Source: Brevundimonas naejangsanensis (lineage in GTDB: Bacteria; Pseudomonadota; Alphaproteobacteria; Caulobacterales; Caulobacteraceae). From it: a stretch of 64,000 nucleotides of DNA. This document shows positions 44,752 through 53,768 of the stretch, piece after piece (the stretch's first letter is position 1; every line of letters begins with the position of its first letter). Under the pieces are notes generated by a model that saw only the letters and a list, made by a program, of their open reading frames with translations, searched no databases and was not told the DNA's origin. The position numbers and the translations under genes are program-made. The DNA is taken from the NCBI RefSeq assembly GCF_000635915.2, contig NZ_CP015614.1, forward strand, positions 2,516,501 to 2,580,500, given 5' to 3'.

Positions 44752-45831
44752 TCAGGCCGCCTTGGAGCCCTTTGAACAGCCGGACGGGCAGGCTTTCAAG
44801 CCGGCGCATGGTCGACCCTGCGAAGCCCCCTGCGGCGCGGTCCCCGGCGTCTCCAGCGCCCGCGCGACCGCATCGGCCAGGGCGGCGATGAAAACCGGGT
44901 CGGCGCTGACCGTCGGCGCGCGCAGATAGGGCGCGCAACCAACCTTATGGGCCAGTTCGCCGTATTCCATGTCCAGTTCGACCAGGGTCTCGATATGTTC
45001 GGAGACGAAGGCGATCGGCACGACCAGCGCGCCCACGCCGTCCTTGGCCGCCTGTTCGATGGCGTCAGGCGTGGGGGGGCCCAGCCATTTCAGCGGACCG
45101 ACCCGGCTCTGATAGCAGATAGCCCAGTCGGTCAGGCCCATGCGCTCCACCACGGCGGCCACGGTCGCCTCAACTTGGGCCTGATAGGGATCGCCCGCTG
45201 TGACCAGCTTCTCGGGAATGCCGTGGGCCGAGAACAGCACCCGCACCGGCTTGCCTTGCGCCTGGTCCAACGTCTGCTGGATCAGACGGACCTGAGCTTC
45301 GATCAGCCCTTCCGCGTCGGGATAGCAGCAGACGACGTGGGTCTCGCCCGGTCCGTCGTAGCACTCGGTCCACTTCTTCAGCGAGGAGGCCGTCGTGGTG
45401 GTCGAGAACTGCGGATAGAGGGGCAGAAGGACGATCTGGTCGGGCTGGAAGGCTTTGACCGCCGCCGCCGTCTCTTCGGTCAGCGGATGCCAGTAACGCA
45501 TGGCGATGAAGACCCGGCTGTCGTCGCCCGGCGAGGCGTCCGCCAGGGCGCGCGACAGGGCCTCGGCCTGCTTCTGCGTCTCGGGCAGCAAGGGGGAGCC
45601 GCCGCCCATCAAGGCGTAGTTGGCCTGGGCCGAGGTCTCGCGACGGCTGGAGATCAGCTTGGCCAGCGGCGTGCGCACGATCCCCGGCAGACCGATGATG
45701 GCCGGATCGTTGAACAGGTTGAACAGGAAGGGCTTGACCGCTTCGGGGCGATCAGGACCGCCCAGGTTGGTGAGAACGACCGCCACGCGCCGGCCGGGTC
45801 GTCCCTCTAGGGTCGTGGCGGTCTGGTTCAT
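44752..45831 (-). CDS. hemH: Ferrochelatase
   Basis: 359 residues. Inserts Fe2+ into protoporphyrin IX. Family blocks LTNLGGPDRPEAVKPFLFNLF, LFSAHGIPEK (catalytic His) and VVPIAFVSEHIETLVELD (with the Glu) are all present. The C-terminal tail has C342, C348 and C352 in a cluster, the layout expected of [2Fe-2S] ferrochelatases as reported for Caulobacter. The start overlaps the hemE end by 4 bp. Confidence 0.95.
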   Translation of the reverse strand: MNQTATTLEGRPGRRVAVVLTNLGGPDRPEAVKPFLFNLFNDPAIIGLPGIVRTPLAKLISSRRETSAQANYALMGGGSPLLPETQKQAEALSRALADASPGDDSRVFIAMRYWHPLTEETAAAVKAFQPDQIVLLPLYPQFSTTTTASSLKKWTECYDGPGETHVVCCYPDAEGLIEAQVRLIQQTLDQAQGKPVRVLFSAHGIPEKLVTAGDPYQAQVEATVAAVVERMGLTDWAICYQSRVGPLKWLGPPTPDAIEQAAKDGVGALVVPIAFVSEHIETLVELDMEYGELAHKVGCAPYLRAPTVSADPVFIAALADAVARALETPGTAPQGASQGRPCAGLKACPSGCSKGSKAA

Positions 45832-46862
45832 TGGGCGCCGATCCGTTTCAGCACTTGCTCGACATGGGCGATGGGCACGTCCGGCAGGATGCCGTGGCCG
45901 AGGTTGAAGATCCACGGCCCCTGGCCCCAGGCCTCCATCAGCTGATCGACGCGGCGGTCCAGAGCGTCGCCGCCCGCCCGCAGAAGCAGAGGGTCCAGCG
46001 CGCCCTGGATGGGTTTGATCTTCTGCACGCGCTGGCCGACGTCCAGCGGACAGGCGGTGTCCAGCGCCACGCCCTGCACGTCGCATTCGCGCGCATAGCG
46101 TTCTGCCAGGGCCGCCGAGCCCCTCGGGAAGCCGATCAGGGGCACGGTGACGCCCAGCTCGCGGGCGCGGGCGACCAGCTTCTGATGCGGCTTCAGCACC
46201 AGGCTCTCGAACAGATCGTCGGGCAGGCCCTCGGCCCAGCTCTCGAAGATCTTCAGCACCTGGGCGCCTGCGTCCTGCTGCATCTTCAGATAGTGGGCGG
46301 TGGCTTCCACCAGCACGTCCAGCAGGCCGTAGACGACCTCGGGCTGGGTGTAGGCGTAGGTGCGGGCCGCTGCGCGCTCGCCCTTGCCCATGGTCCGGTG
46401 TTCGCCGTCCAGCATATAGGTCGCCACGGTCCACGGCGCGCCCGCAAAGCCGATCAGGGCGCGTTCAGGCTCAAGTTCCGCGCGCACCAGGCTGAGCGTC
46501 TGGCCCACGGCCTTGAGGGCCTCTCCAGCCTGCTGAGCCTTGTCGGCCATCGACTGCACCGATGGCAGGGCGCCCAGGCGCGGGCCTTCCCCCGCCTCGA
46601 ACCACACCTTCTGCCCCAGGGCGCCGGGGATCAGCAGGATGTCGGCGAAAACGATGGCGGCGTCGAAGCCGAAACGGCGCATCGGCTGCAAGGTCGCTTC
46701 GGCCGCCATCTCCGGGTTCAGGCAGAAGGCGATGAAGTCCGGCGCCTTGGCCCGCAGCTCGCGGTACTCTGGCAAGTAGCGCCCGGCCTGACGCATGAAC
46801 CACACAGGCGGGCGGGAAAGGGTTTGGCCCTGGAGAGCCTGGATCAGAAGGGGCGTGCTCAT
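45828..46862 (-). CDS. hemE: Uroporphyrinogen decarboxylase
   Basis: 344 residues. Makes coproporphyrinogen III. RPPVWFMRQAGRYLPEYRELR and GFAGAPWTVATYML are diagnostic. The ATG at 46862 is chosen (MSTPLLIQAL) and not an in-frame codon 36 bases upstream. No good ribosome-binding sequence precedes it. The hemE promoter must lie inside the candidate origin, as in Caulobacter. hemE-hemH-hemJ form a run directed away from the origin. Confidence 0.95.
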   Translation of the reverse strand: MSTPLLIQALQGQTLSRPPVWFMRQAGRYLPEYRELRAKAPDFIAFCLNPEMAAEATLQPMRRFGFDAAIVFADILLIPGALGQKVWFEAGEGPRLGALPSVQSMADKAQQAGEALKAVGQTLSLVRAELEPERALIGFAGAPWTVATYMLDGEHRTMGKGERAAARTYAYTQPEVVYGLLDVLVEATAHYLKMQQDAGAQVLKIFESWAEGLPDDLFESLVLKPHQKLVARARELGVTVPLIGFPRGSAALAERYARECDVQGVALDTACPLDVGQRVQKIKPIQGALDPLLLRAGGDALDRRVDQLMEAWGQGPWIFNLGHGILPDVPIAHVEQVLKRIGAQ

Positions 46863-47346
46863 GTCTTGGGCTTTAGGATGCACACCCCCAAGCCTCAATA
46901 CCTATTCAGATTTAAGAATTGAAAGAATTAGAGGTTGGAAGCAGGGCGGGGGAGCGCGGGGATAACCCTGGCCCGTCCCGGTCGGACTCCCTTTTGTCCC
47001 CGTTTCGCGGCGAACGAATCCGCGGGATCGCGGGCGGGGGTGTGAGTCATGGGGATAAGCCGTGAAACACCCGCCAGACTCGGGTTTGCCTCTGGGCGCC
47101 GTTGTGGGTGAATCCACGGGCGCCGAATTTGGACAGGCGCTCCTGCCCACAGCCTGGGATGAAACCTCGGCGCCCAGGCGGACGACTCCGGCGCCGATCG
47201 CGGCAACGGCGCCCGCGATCCCCGCTCGCGACCGGAGACAGGGCTTGCTACAGGATTCGGCGCCCGGTCTTTCACGAACGGCGCCCCGGCTTTTCAACAG
47301 GGCGCGGGGATGATCCGACCGTGGGACAGAAGGAGACGCCGTCCTC
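46863..47346. other. oriC: Candidate chromosomal replication origin (oriC/Cori)
   Basis: 484 bp with no gene, between divergent hemE and ppsR, the position of Cori in Caulobacter. It holds a 37-bp stretch of 24% GC (46895-46931), a possible unwinding element. There are two DnaA-box-like sequences on the minus strand: TTATCCCCG (46957-46965, 7/9) and TTATCCCCA (47050-47058, 8/9 to TTATCCACA). Weaker ones are GAATCCACG (47110-47118) and TGATCCGAC (47311-47319). Seven CcrM sites (GANTC) begin at 46985, 47016, 47044, 47077, 47110, 47184 and 47254. No full CtrA site (TTAA-N7-TTAA) was found. Confidence 0.82.
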
Positions 47347-48216
47347 ATGAGCCCTGCCCGTCCTCCCGGCGCTTCGCGTCTGGCCACCTATTTCCATGTC
47401 CATCTCGTCTCGGATTCGACGGGCGAGACGTTGAACGCCATGGCAAAGGCGGTGATCGCCCGTTTCGACGGCGTCATTCCCATCGAGCACATCTACGCCC
47501 TGGTGCGGTCCAACAAGCAGATGGAGCGGGTGCTGGAAGAAGTCGCCGCGGCGCCGGGGGTGGTTCTGCATACGCTGGTGGATCGGGAGCTGCGCGAGCA
47601 GCTGGAGGAAGGCTGTCGTCGGCTGCAGATGCCGCAGATCGGGGCGCTGGACCCGCTGGTCGGCGCCCTGTCGCGCTACCTCGGGGCGGATGTTTCGGCG
47701 CGGGTGGGCGCCCAGCACGCCCTGGACACCGGCTATTTCAACCGGATGAGCGCGCTGGACTACGCCATCGCGCATGATGACGGACAAGGCACGCTGGAGC
47801 AGCTGGAACAGGCCGACGTCGTCCTGTGCGGCGTCAGCCGGACCTCCAAGACGCCGACCTGCATCTATCTGGCCCATCGGGGCATCCGGGCGGCGAACGT
47901 GCCGCTGGTTCCGGGCCAGGAAGACGGCGAGCGGTTGACGGCGCTGAAGCATCCGCTGGTGGTCGGCTTGACCGTTTCGCCGGACCGCCTGGTGCAGATC
48001 CGCCGCAATCGCCTGGACGGGCTGAACGCCGGCCACGCCTCGGCCTATGTCGATCATGACTCTGTGCGCGAAGAGACCATCAAGGCGCGGCGCGCCTTCG
48101 AACGGCGCGGCTGGCCGACCATCGACGTGACCCGGCGTTCGGTCGAGGAGACGGCCGCCGCCATCATCAACCTGTTGAGCGAGCGGCGCAGCCGCAAGCT
48201 GGGAGCGCCGATGTGA
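47347..48216 (+). CDS. ppsR: Pyruvate, phosphate dikinase / water dikinase regulatory protein
   Basis: 289 residues. DUF299-type kinase/pyrophosphorylase that switches PEP synthase or PPDK. The P-loop is GVSRTSKTPTCIYLA and the N-terminal VHLVSDSTGETLNAMAKA is typical. First gene right of the origin, transcribed away from it, and leads the ppsR-maf-aroE-coaE chain. Confidence 0.93.
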   Translation: MSPARPPGASRLATYFHVHLVSDSTGETLNAMAKAVIARFDGVIPIEHIYALVRSNKQMERVLEEVAAAPGVVLHTLVDRELREQLEEGCRRLQMPQIGALDPLVGALSRYLGADVSARVGAQHALDTGYFNRMSALDYAIAHDDGQGTLEQLEQADVVLCGVSRTSKTPTCIYLAHRGIRAANVPLVPGQEDGERLTALKHPLVVGLTVSPDRLVQIRRNRLDGLNAGHASAYVDHDSVREETIKARRAFERRGWPTIDVTRRSVEETAAAIINLLSERRSRKLGAPM

Positions 48217-48812
48217 CCCAGGCCCCCCATGAACGGCTGATCCTGGCCTCCAAGAGCGCCGCGCGCCGGGCCATGCTGGAAAACGCCGGCGTGCCCTTCG
48301 CCGTGCAGGTGGCCGATGTGGACGAAGACGCCCTGAAGACCCCGGGCGTCGATCCGGCTGAACTGGCGGTTGAACTGGCCCGGGCCAAGGCGCTGGCGGT
48401 GTCGCGTCATGACCCGGAGGCCTGGGTGCTCGGCGCCGATCAGACCCTGGCCTTTGACGGCGGGCTGGTGTCCAAGGCCCCGACGCTGGCGGCGGCGCGC
48501 GCGCGCCTGTCGGCCATGCGCGGACGCTCGCACCACCTGCATTCGGGCGCGGCTCTGGCGCACAAAGGCCAGATCGTCTGGAGCGGGCTGGACACGGCCG
48601 AAATGAAGGTCCGCGCCTTCTCCGACGCCTTTCTCGACGCCTATCTGACGGCGGAAGGCGAAGGCCTGCTGGCCTGCGTCGGCTCCTACCGCCTCGAGGG
48701 GATGGGGGCGCAACTTTTTGACGCAGTGCGCGGCGACTATTTCACTGTTCTCGGATTGCCGTTATGGCCCGTCCTCACAGAGTTGAGGCGTTCGGGGGTC
48801 ATTGGGTCATGA
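48213..48812 (+). CDS. maf: Maf-family nucleotide pyrophosphatase
   Basis: 199 residues. House-cleaning (d)NTP pyrophosphatase. LASKSAARRAML and LGADQTL are Maf motifs. It starts with GTG overlapping the ppsR stop by 4 bp (GTGA). Confidence 0.92.
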   Translation: MTQAPHERLILASKSAARRAMLENAGVPFAVQVADVDEDALKTPGVDPAELAVELARAKALAVSRHDPEAWVLGADQTLAFDGGLVSKAPTLAAARARLSAMRGRSHHLHSGAALAHKGQIVWSGLDTAEMKVRAFSDAFLDAYLTAEGEGLLACVGSYRLEGMGAQLFDAVRGDYFTVLGLPLWPVLTELRRSGVIGS

Positions 48813-49663
48813 AGATAGAAACGGAACCGGCGGTCCGTCCGGCCCGCATCACGGGGCAGGTCCGGCTGGGCGGGGTCGTCGGCAATCCGATCGGCCACTC
48901 GCTGAGCCCGATCCTGCATAACGCCTGGCTTGAGGCGGCGGCGGTCGACGGCTCCTATGTCGCCTTTCAGCCGAAGGACCCCAATGGATTCCGCACCCTG
49001 GTCGCCGCGGGGCGGGCGGGTCTGATTCAGGGGCTCAACGTCACGGCGCCGTTCAAGGAACAGGCTTTCGCCCTGGCCGACGACATCGCCCCGGCGGCGA
49101 AGGCGACCGGTTCAGCCAACATCCTGGTGTTTGAAGACGGCCGGGTCCGGGCCGACAGCGCCGATGGGGCCGGCGTGCTCTACGCCCTGGCGGAACAGGC
49201 GCCGGCCTTTGAGCTGAACGGCGCCCATGTCGTCATGCTGGGCGCAGGCGGCGCCGCTCGCGCGGTTGCGGGCGCCCTGGTTCAGGCCGGGGCGCGGCTG
49301 TCGATCCTGAACCGCACGCGCAGCCGCGCCGAAGCCCTGGCCGCTGATCTGGGCGCCGCGGTGGCGGTCGCCGAGGACGAAGGGGTGCTGGCGGGGGCCG
49401 ATCTGGTCATCAACGCCCTGAGCGCGCCGCCGACCATCGACCTCAGCGTCTTAAAGGCCGACGCGGTCGTGATGGACATGACCTATAAGCCGGTGCTCAC
49501 GCCCTTTTTGGCGGCGGCGCAGGCGCGAGGGCTGATCACGGTCGACGGCCTGGCCATGCTGATCGGTCAGGCCGGACCGTCGTTCGAGGCGATTTTCGGC
49601 GTTCCGCCCCCGCCGCTGGATCTGCGCGCCGTGGCTATGGCTCATCTGGAAGACGCCGCATGA
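48809..49663 (+). CDS. aroE: Shikimate dehydrogenase
   Basis: 284 residues. Reduces 3-dehydroshikimate in aromatic amino-acid synthesis. [17 protein letters not shown], the catalytic-Lys block NVTAPFKEQ and the Rossmann GAGGAARAV are visible. The ATG at 48809 overlaps the maf stop by 4 bp; a longer in-frame form from 48764 would overlap maf further and is not favoured. Confidence 0.95.
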   Translation: MKIETEPAVRPARITGQVRLGGVVGNPIGHSLSPILHNAWLEAAAVDGSYVAFQPKDPNGFRTLVAAGRAGLIQGLNVTAPFKEQAFALADDIAPAAKATGSANILVFEDGRVRADSADGAGVLYALAEQAPAFELNGAHVVMLGAGGAARAVAGALVQAGARLSILNRTRSRAEALAADLGAAVAVAEDEGVLAGADLVINALSAPPTIDLSVLKADAVVMDMTYKPVLTPFLAAAQARGLITVDGLAMLIGQAGPSFEAIFGVPPPPLDLRAVAMAHLEDAA

Positions 49664-50301
49664 TCGTTCTGGGGCTGACCGGCTCCATCGGCATGGGAAA
49701 ATCGACGACGGCGAAGATGTTCGCCGACGAAGGCGCGGTGATCTGGGACGCCGACGCCGCCGTTCATCGGCTCTATGGGCCGGGCGGAGCGGCGGTGGCG
49801 CCGCTGGCGCAGGCCTTTCCCGGCGTGGTCGTGGATGACGCTGTCGATCGGGTGCGGCTGGCCGAGGCTCTGGGGCGCGACGAGACCGCCTTTCAGCGAC
49901 TGGAAGCCATCGTCCATCCGTTGGTCGCCACGGACCGCGCGCAGGCGCTGACGGCCGCGCAGGCGCAGGGCGCGCGTCTGGCGGTCGTGGACATTCCCCT
50001 GTTGTTCGAGACGGGCGGCGACGCCGCCGTCGACGCCGTGGCGGTGGTCACCGCCGAACCCGAGGTGCAGGCCCAGCGCGTTCTGTCCCGACCGGGCATG
50101 ACGCGCGAGCGGTTCGACGCCATCGCGTCGCGCCAGACGCCGGACGCCGAAAAGCGCGCCCGCGCCGACTTCCTCATCGACACGGGTCGAGGTCTGGAGG
50201 CGGCGCGCGACCAGGTGCGCCGGATCGTGGGGACAGTCCTGTCGCCGTCGTGGACGCCGCCGCGCGGCGCTCTTTCGTTTGGGGCCGATCCCCGGCATTA
50301 A
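49660..50301 (+). CDS. coaE: Dephospho-CoA kinase
   Basis: 213 residues. Last step of coenzyme A synthesis. P-loop [12 protein letters not shown] at the N-terminus and the LID-like [16 protein letters not shown]. It overlaps aroE by 4 bp. Confidence 0.95.
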   Translation: MIVLGLTGSIGMGKSTTAKMFADEGAVIWDADAAVHRLYGPGGAAVAPLAQAFPGVVVDDAVDRVRLAEALGRDETAFQRLEAIVHPLVATDRAQALTAAQAQGARLAVVDIPLLFETGGDAAVDAVAVVTAEPEVQAQRVLSRPGMTRERFDAIASRQTPDAEKRARADFLIDTGRGLEAARDQVRRIVGTVLSPSWTPPRGALSFGADPRH

Positions 50302-50306
50302 GGGGC

Positions 50307-51032
50307 ATGGCCCGCGAAATCGTCCTCGATACTGAAACCACCGGCTTCGATCCCAAGACGGGCGACCGGCTGATCGAGGTGGGCTGCATCGAGATCGAAG
50401 ACCTGCTGCCGACGGGGCGGACTTTTCACCGCTTCATCAACCCCGAACGGCTGATCCCGCCCGACGCCATCAAGGTGCACGGCATCACCGACGACAAGGT
50501 CAAGGACGCGCCCAAATTTCATGAGGTCGTCGACGACCTGATGGAGTTCCTGGGCGACGCGCCGCTGATCGCGCACAACGCCAACTTCGACCGCAACTTC
50601 ATCGACTTCGAGATCGGCCGCATCGGCCGCAAGCCGCCGCCGCAGGACCGTTGGATCGACACCCTGGCCCTGGCCCAGAAGCGGTTTCCGGGCATGGCCA
50701 ACTCGCTGGACGCCCTGTGTAAGCGCTACAAGATCAGCCTGGTAGAGCGCACCCTGCACGGCGCCCTGATCGACGCCCGCCTGCTGGCCGAAGTGTATCT
50801 GGAGCTGCGCGGCGGCAAGGAGCGGGCGCTGGACCTGACCTCGACGCGCGGCGGTCCTGCGGAGACGGCGGTGCGCGCCGCCTACGGCGCCCGGCCGCGC
50901 CCCCTGCCCTCCTTCGTCACAGCCGAGGAAGAGGCGGCGCATCTGGCCTTCCTCAAGGCGACGATCAAGGACTTCAGCCTGTGGGCGGGCTACGGCGTGT
51001 CGGTCGAGATCGAGACCGAAGAAGCCGCCTGA
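50307..51032 (+). CDS. dnaQ: DNA polymerase III subunit epsilon
   Basis: 241 residues. 3'-5' proofreading exonuclease of the DEDDh type: LDTETTG (Exo I), HNANFDRNFIDFE (Exo II) and HGALIDARLLAEVYLEL (Exo III). The ATG at 50307 sits 5 bp after coaE. Right-hand end of the ppsR-to-dnaQ run, then two hairpin repeats before convergent secB. Confidence 0.95.
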   Translation: MAREIVLDTETTGFDPKTGDRLIEVGCIEIEDLLPTGRTFHRFINPERLIPPDAIKVHGITDDKVKDAPKFHEVVDDLMEFLGDAPLIAHNANFDRNFIDFEIGRIGRKPPPQDRWIDTLALAQKRFPGMANSLDALCKRYKISLVERTLHGALIDARLLAEVYLELRGGKERALDLTSTRGGPAETAVRAAYGARPRPLPSFVTAEEEAAHLAFLKATIKDFSLWAGYGVSVEIETEEAA

Positions 51033-51089
51033 CTGCATGCGCCCCGCGAAAAAGGTGCGCCGTTTCGGTCGCCCCTTCCCCGTAAATCG

Positions 51090-51129
51090 TCGCTCAAGCA
51101 GCAGGACGCCGCGCGTCCTGCGATAGCGA
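51090..51129 (+). repeat. Hairpin repeat copy 13
   Basis: Clamp TCGCT/AGCGA, loop CAAGCA/GAT, perfect inner stem GCAGGACGC/GCGTCCTGC with CGC cap. Confidence 0.9.
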
Positions 51130-51137
51130 TCAATCTT

Positions 51138-51179
51138 GTCGCTCAAGCAGCGAGGCGCCTCGCGCCTCGCGCTAGCGAC
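51138..51179 (+). repeat. Hairpin repeat copy 14
   Basis: Clamp GTCGCT/AGCGAC, loop CAAGCA/GCT, perfect inner stem GCGAGGCGC/GCGCCTCGC with CTC cap. Tandem with copy 13 (8 bp apart) and 6 bp from the secB stop codon. Confidence 0.9.
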
Positions 51180-51185
51180 CCTTTA

Positions 51186-51713
51186 TCAAGCCTGGCCCGT
51201 TTCGGCCGGCGCGCTGGCGATCTGCTGCTGGCGGGCGATGTAGATGGCGGCGAAGTCGATCGGGTCGACCATGAAGGGCGGGTAGAAGCCGCCGTCCGCC
51301 GTCGCCTGGGCGATGATCTGGCGCGCGAAGGGGAAGAGGTAGCGCGGGCATTCGATCAGCAGCAGGGGCTCGATGTCCTGGGGCTGGACGCCCTGCAGGG
51401 CGAACAGGCCGCCGTAGAGCAGTTCCACGTGAAACACCGGCGACTTGTCGTCGGCCGTCGCCTTGATCGACAGCTTCAGGTCCACTTCGAACAGGCCGTC
51501 CGGGCGGCCCTGGGCGTTCATTTCGACGCCCATGTCGATGGCGGGCTTGCCGTCGATGCGGAGGCTGTCCGGCGCCTTGGGGTTTTCGAACGACAGGTCG
51601 CGGACGTATTGGGCCAGGATGCGGAAGCCCGGGCCTTGCGGCTGGCCGTCCTGCGGCTGGGCTTGGTCGGGCGTCTGGCCGTTGGCGTCGGCGGGCGGCG
51701 TGGCGTCGGTCAT
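51186..51713 (-). CDS. secB: Protein-export chaperone SecB
   Basis: 175 residues. Tetrameric chaperone that keeps preproteins export-competent. [17 protein letters not shown], the DINMGVEMN-like region and [13 protein letters not shown] match SecB. A Gln/Pro-rich leader of about 25 residues precedes the domain. The ATG at 51713 is used; upstream in-frame codons look non-coding. A degenerate parS lies inside the gene. Confidence 0.94.
   Translation of the reverse strand: MTDATPPADANGQTPDQAQPQDGQPQGPGFRILAQYVRDLSFENPKAPDSLRIDGKPAIDMGVEMNAQGRPDGLFEVDLKLSIKATADDKSPVFHVELLYGGLFALQGVQPQDIEPLLLIECPRYLFPFARQIIAQATADGGFYPPFMVDPIDFAAIYIARQQQIASAPAETGQA
51421..51436. promoter_or_regulatory. Degenerate parS-like site in secB
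   Basis: AGTTCCACGTGAAACA matches 14 of 16 positions, with the central CACGTG intact. It is about 9 kb from the nearest strong site. Confidence 0.45.
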
Positions 51714-51962
51714 GGGTATGGAAACCGTCTTGCAGAAATGAGGCGTCCCGCTCGTTCGTCGAGCAGGCGTGAGGGGCGGCGGTAGCATGGCGGGACCCTG
51801 TGTCGCAACGTCGAGACCGGCGTTCGCCCCCTGCTTCGCCTTGCGCCCGCCCGGATCGACCCCTAATCACATTGTACGCCCAGCCCTTTCGCTTGGAAGG
51901 CGAGCCCGCCGGGCTCCTCCTGACGTGCGACAGGCGGCCTGACTAAAATCGAGGAACCCACC

Positions 51963-52586
51963 GTGCCGGTGACCTTTCAGATCGTGATTTTCGCCGTTAT
52001 CGCGGCGGTTCTGCTGTTCCAGCTTTATAATGTGCTGGGCAAGAAGGTCGGCCGTCAGCCGGAGGACAATCCGAAACCGATGGCGGTTCCGGCGGCGCTG
52101 GGCGGCGCGGCCGAGGCGCCCCGGGGGCCGGCTGTCGACCCGGCACTGACGGCGGCGATCGCCGGGCTGAAGGCGCGCGATCCCAACTTCGACCCGCACC
52201 GGTTCCTGGAGGGCGCGCGTCAGGCCTATGAGACCATTGTGGGGGCCTACGCCAAGGGCGACCGGGAGGCCCTGCGCCCGCTGCTGACCGACAAGGTCAT
52301 GGGGTCGTTCGAGGCGGGCATCGCCGCCCGTGAGGCGCGCGGCGATATCGAGAGCGCCGAGCTGGTTCACCCTCCGCGCGCCGATCTTGAGCTGGCCACC
52401 GCCGAGGGCGATCGCGCCCTGGCCAAGGTGCGCTTCCTGGCCGAGGTGCGCGGCTCGCTGACCCCCTCGGGCGGCGAGACCGTCACGGAAGAGCGCCGCA
52501 CCGCTGAAATCTGGACCTTTGAGCGCCGCCTGGGAACGTCCGACCCGAACTGGGCCCTGGCCCGCGTCGAGCCGGCCGCCGCCTGA
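51963..52586 (+). CDS. Tim44/TimA-domain inner-membrane protein
   Basis: 207 residues. One N-terminal membrane helix (residues 3-22), a flexible Pro/Ala-rich linker, then a Tim44-like domain (about 70-200, FDPHRFLEGARQAYETIVGAYAKGD). Bacterial Tim44 relatives are membrane-anchored; the exact role is unsettled. It starts with GTG at 51963 and its end overlaps mltA by one base. Confidence 0.9.
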   Translation: MPVTFQIVIFAVIAAVLLFQLYNVLGKKVGRQPEDNPKPMAVPAALGGAAEAPRGPAVDPALTAAIAGLKARDPNFDPHRFLEGARQAYETIVGAYAKGDREALRPLLTDKVMGSFEAGIAAREARGDIESAELVHPPRADLELATAEGDRALAKVRFLAEVRGSLTPSGGETVTEERRTAEIWTFERRLGTSDPNWALARVEPAAA

Positions 52587-53707
52587 TGATCGCCCGGTCC
52601 GCGTCCCTCGATCAGACGGGCGCGGCCCGTTCCCCTACGGCTCCGCTTTCATGGGCGGGCGTTGCAGCCCTGACCCTGCTGGCGGCGGCCTGCGCCTCTA
52701 CGCCCCGCCCGATTCCGACTCCCGGCCCCACCCCGCCGATCGACAGGCCGCCCCCCCCCCCGGTCGCGGGCGCGCTTAATCTGGCGGCCCTGCCCGGCTG
52801 GGCCGAGGAAGACCATCTGGCGGCCCTGCGCGCCTATGCCGCCGGTTGCGGCCCGTCGCGCATCGCGGTCGAGACCTGCCGCGACGCCCGCGCCCTGGTC
52901 GCCCGCGCCAACCCCAGCGACGCCCGCGCCTTCCTGGAAAGCCGTTTCGCGGCCACCGAGGTCCAGACCGACGACGGCGGACGCGGCCTGCTGACGGCCT
53001 ATTTCGCCCCTGAATATCCGGCACGCCGCACGCCCGACGCCGAGTTCGACGCGCCCGTGCTGAGCCGTCCGGCCAATCTGTCCGGCGTCGGCGATCGCGC
53101 CGCCATCGAGGCCGGCTCGGCGCAGTCGTCGGTCCTGGCGTGGATGAAGGCGGAGGATCTGTTCTTTCTGCAGATCCAGGGCTCGGGCACCCTGACCTTC
53201 CCCGACGGCGCCCGTCTGCGCGCCGCCTACGCCGCCGACAACGGGGCGAAGTTCGTCGGCATCGCCCGCCCCATGGCCGACGAGGGCCTGCTGCCGCGCG
53301 ACGGCACGTCCGGCGAGGCCATCCGCGCCTGGCTGGCGGCCCATCGCGGTCCGGAGGCGCGCCGCGTGATGGCGCTGAACCCGCGCTACATCTTCTTCAC
53401 CACCAAGCCTGATGACGGCGATGAGGCGACGGGCGCGGCGGGCGTGCCCCTGCCCGCGCGGCGCTCGGTGGCGGTGGACCCGTCGCGCTGGACCTATGGA
53501 GAGGCGGCCTGGATCGAGGCCGACGGCGGCAATCTGCGCGGCGCCCGCGCCAGCTATCGCGGCCTGGTCATGACGCTGGACACCGGCTCGGCCATTCGCG
53601 GCCCGGTGCGTGCGGACCTCTATATCGGCCGGGGCGATGCGGCGGGGCACGAGGCGGGCGCGGTGCGCCACCCCTTGCGCATGTGGCGCCTGATCCCGCG
53701 CGGCTAG
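52586..53707 (+). CDS. mltA: Membrane-bound lytic murein transglycosylase A
   Basis: 373 residues. A lipoprotein muramidase that cleaves peptidoglycan with formation of 1,6-anhydroMurNAc. The lipobox LLAAAC gives C36. It is followed by a Pro-rich linker (40-61), the MltA domain (FFLQIQGSGTL) and a C-terminal 3D domain (VAVDPSRWTYG, FIGRGD-like YIGRGD). The linker is encoded partly by a run of 11 C at 52751-52761. Confidence 0.93.
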   Translation: MIARSASLDQTGAARSPTAPLSWAGVAALTLLAAACASTPRPIPTPGPTPPIDRPPPPPVAGALNLAALPGWAEEDHLAALRAYAAGCGPSRIAVETCRDARALVARANPSDARAFLESRFAATEVQTDDGGRGLLTAYFAPEYPARRTPDAEFDAPVLSRPANLSGVGDRAAIEAGSAQSSVLAWMKAEDLFFLQIQGSGTLTFPDGARLRAAYAADNGAKFVGIARPMADEGLLPRDGTSGEAIRAWLAAHRGPEARRVMALNPRYIFFTTKPDDGDEATGAAGVPLPARRSVAVDPSRWTYGEAAWIEADGGNLRGARASYRGLVMTLDTGSAIRGPVRADLYIGRGDAAGHEAGAVRHPLRMWRLIPRG

Positions 53708-53768
53708 GAACCTCTCGATATCGCGGCGGGTTGCTAACACAGGCGTGGACGGGGGTCAGGAGAGCGTC

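Noticed and set aside
46863..47346. dnaA or another gene inside the origin gap
   Set aside because: Short open frames exist on both strands but have no start signals or family features; dnaA itself is not in the window.
52586..53707. Frameshifted mltA at the C-tract
   Set aside because: The reading frame is continuous from the lipobox to the 3D domain, so it is reported as intact with a slippery tract.
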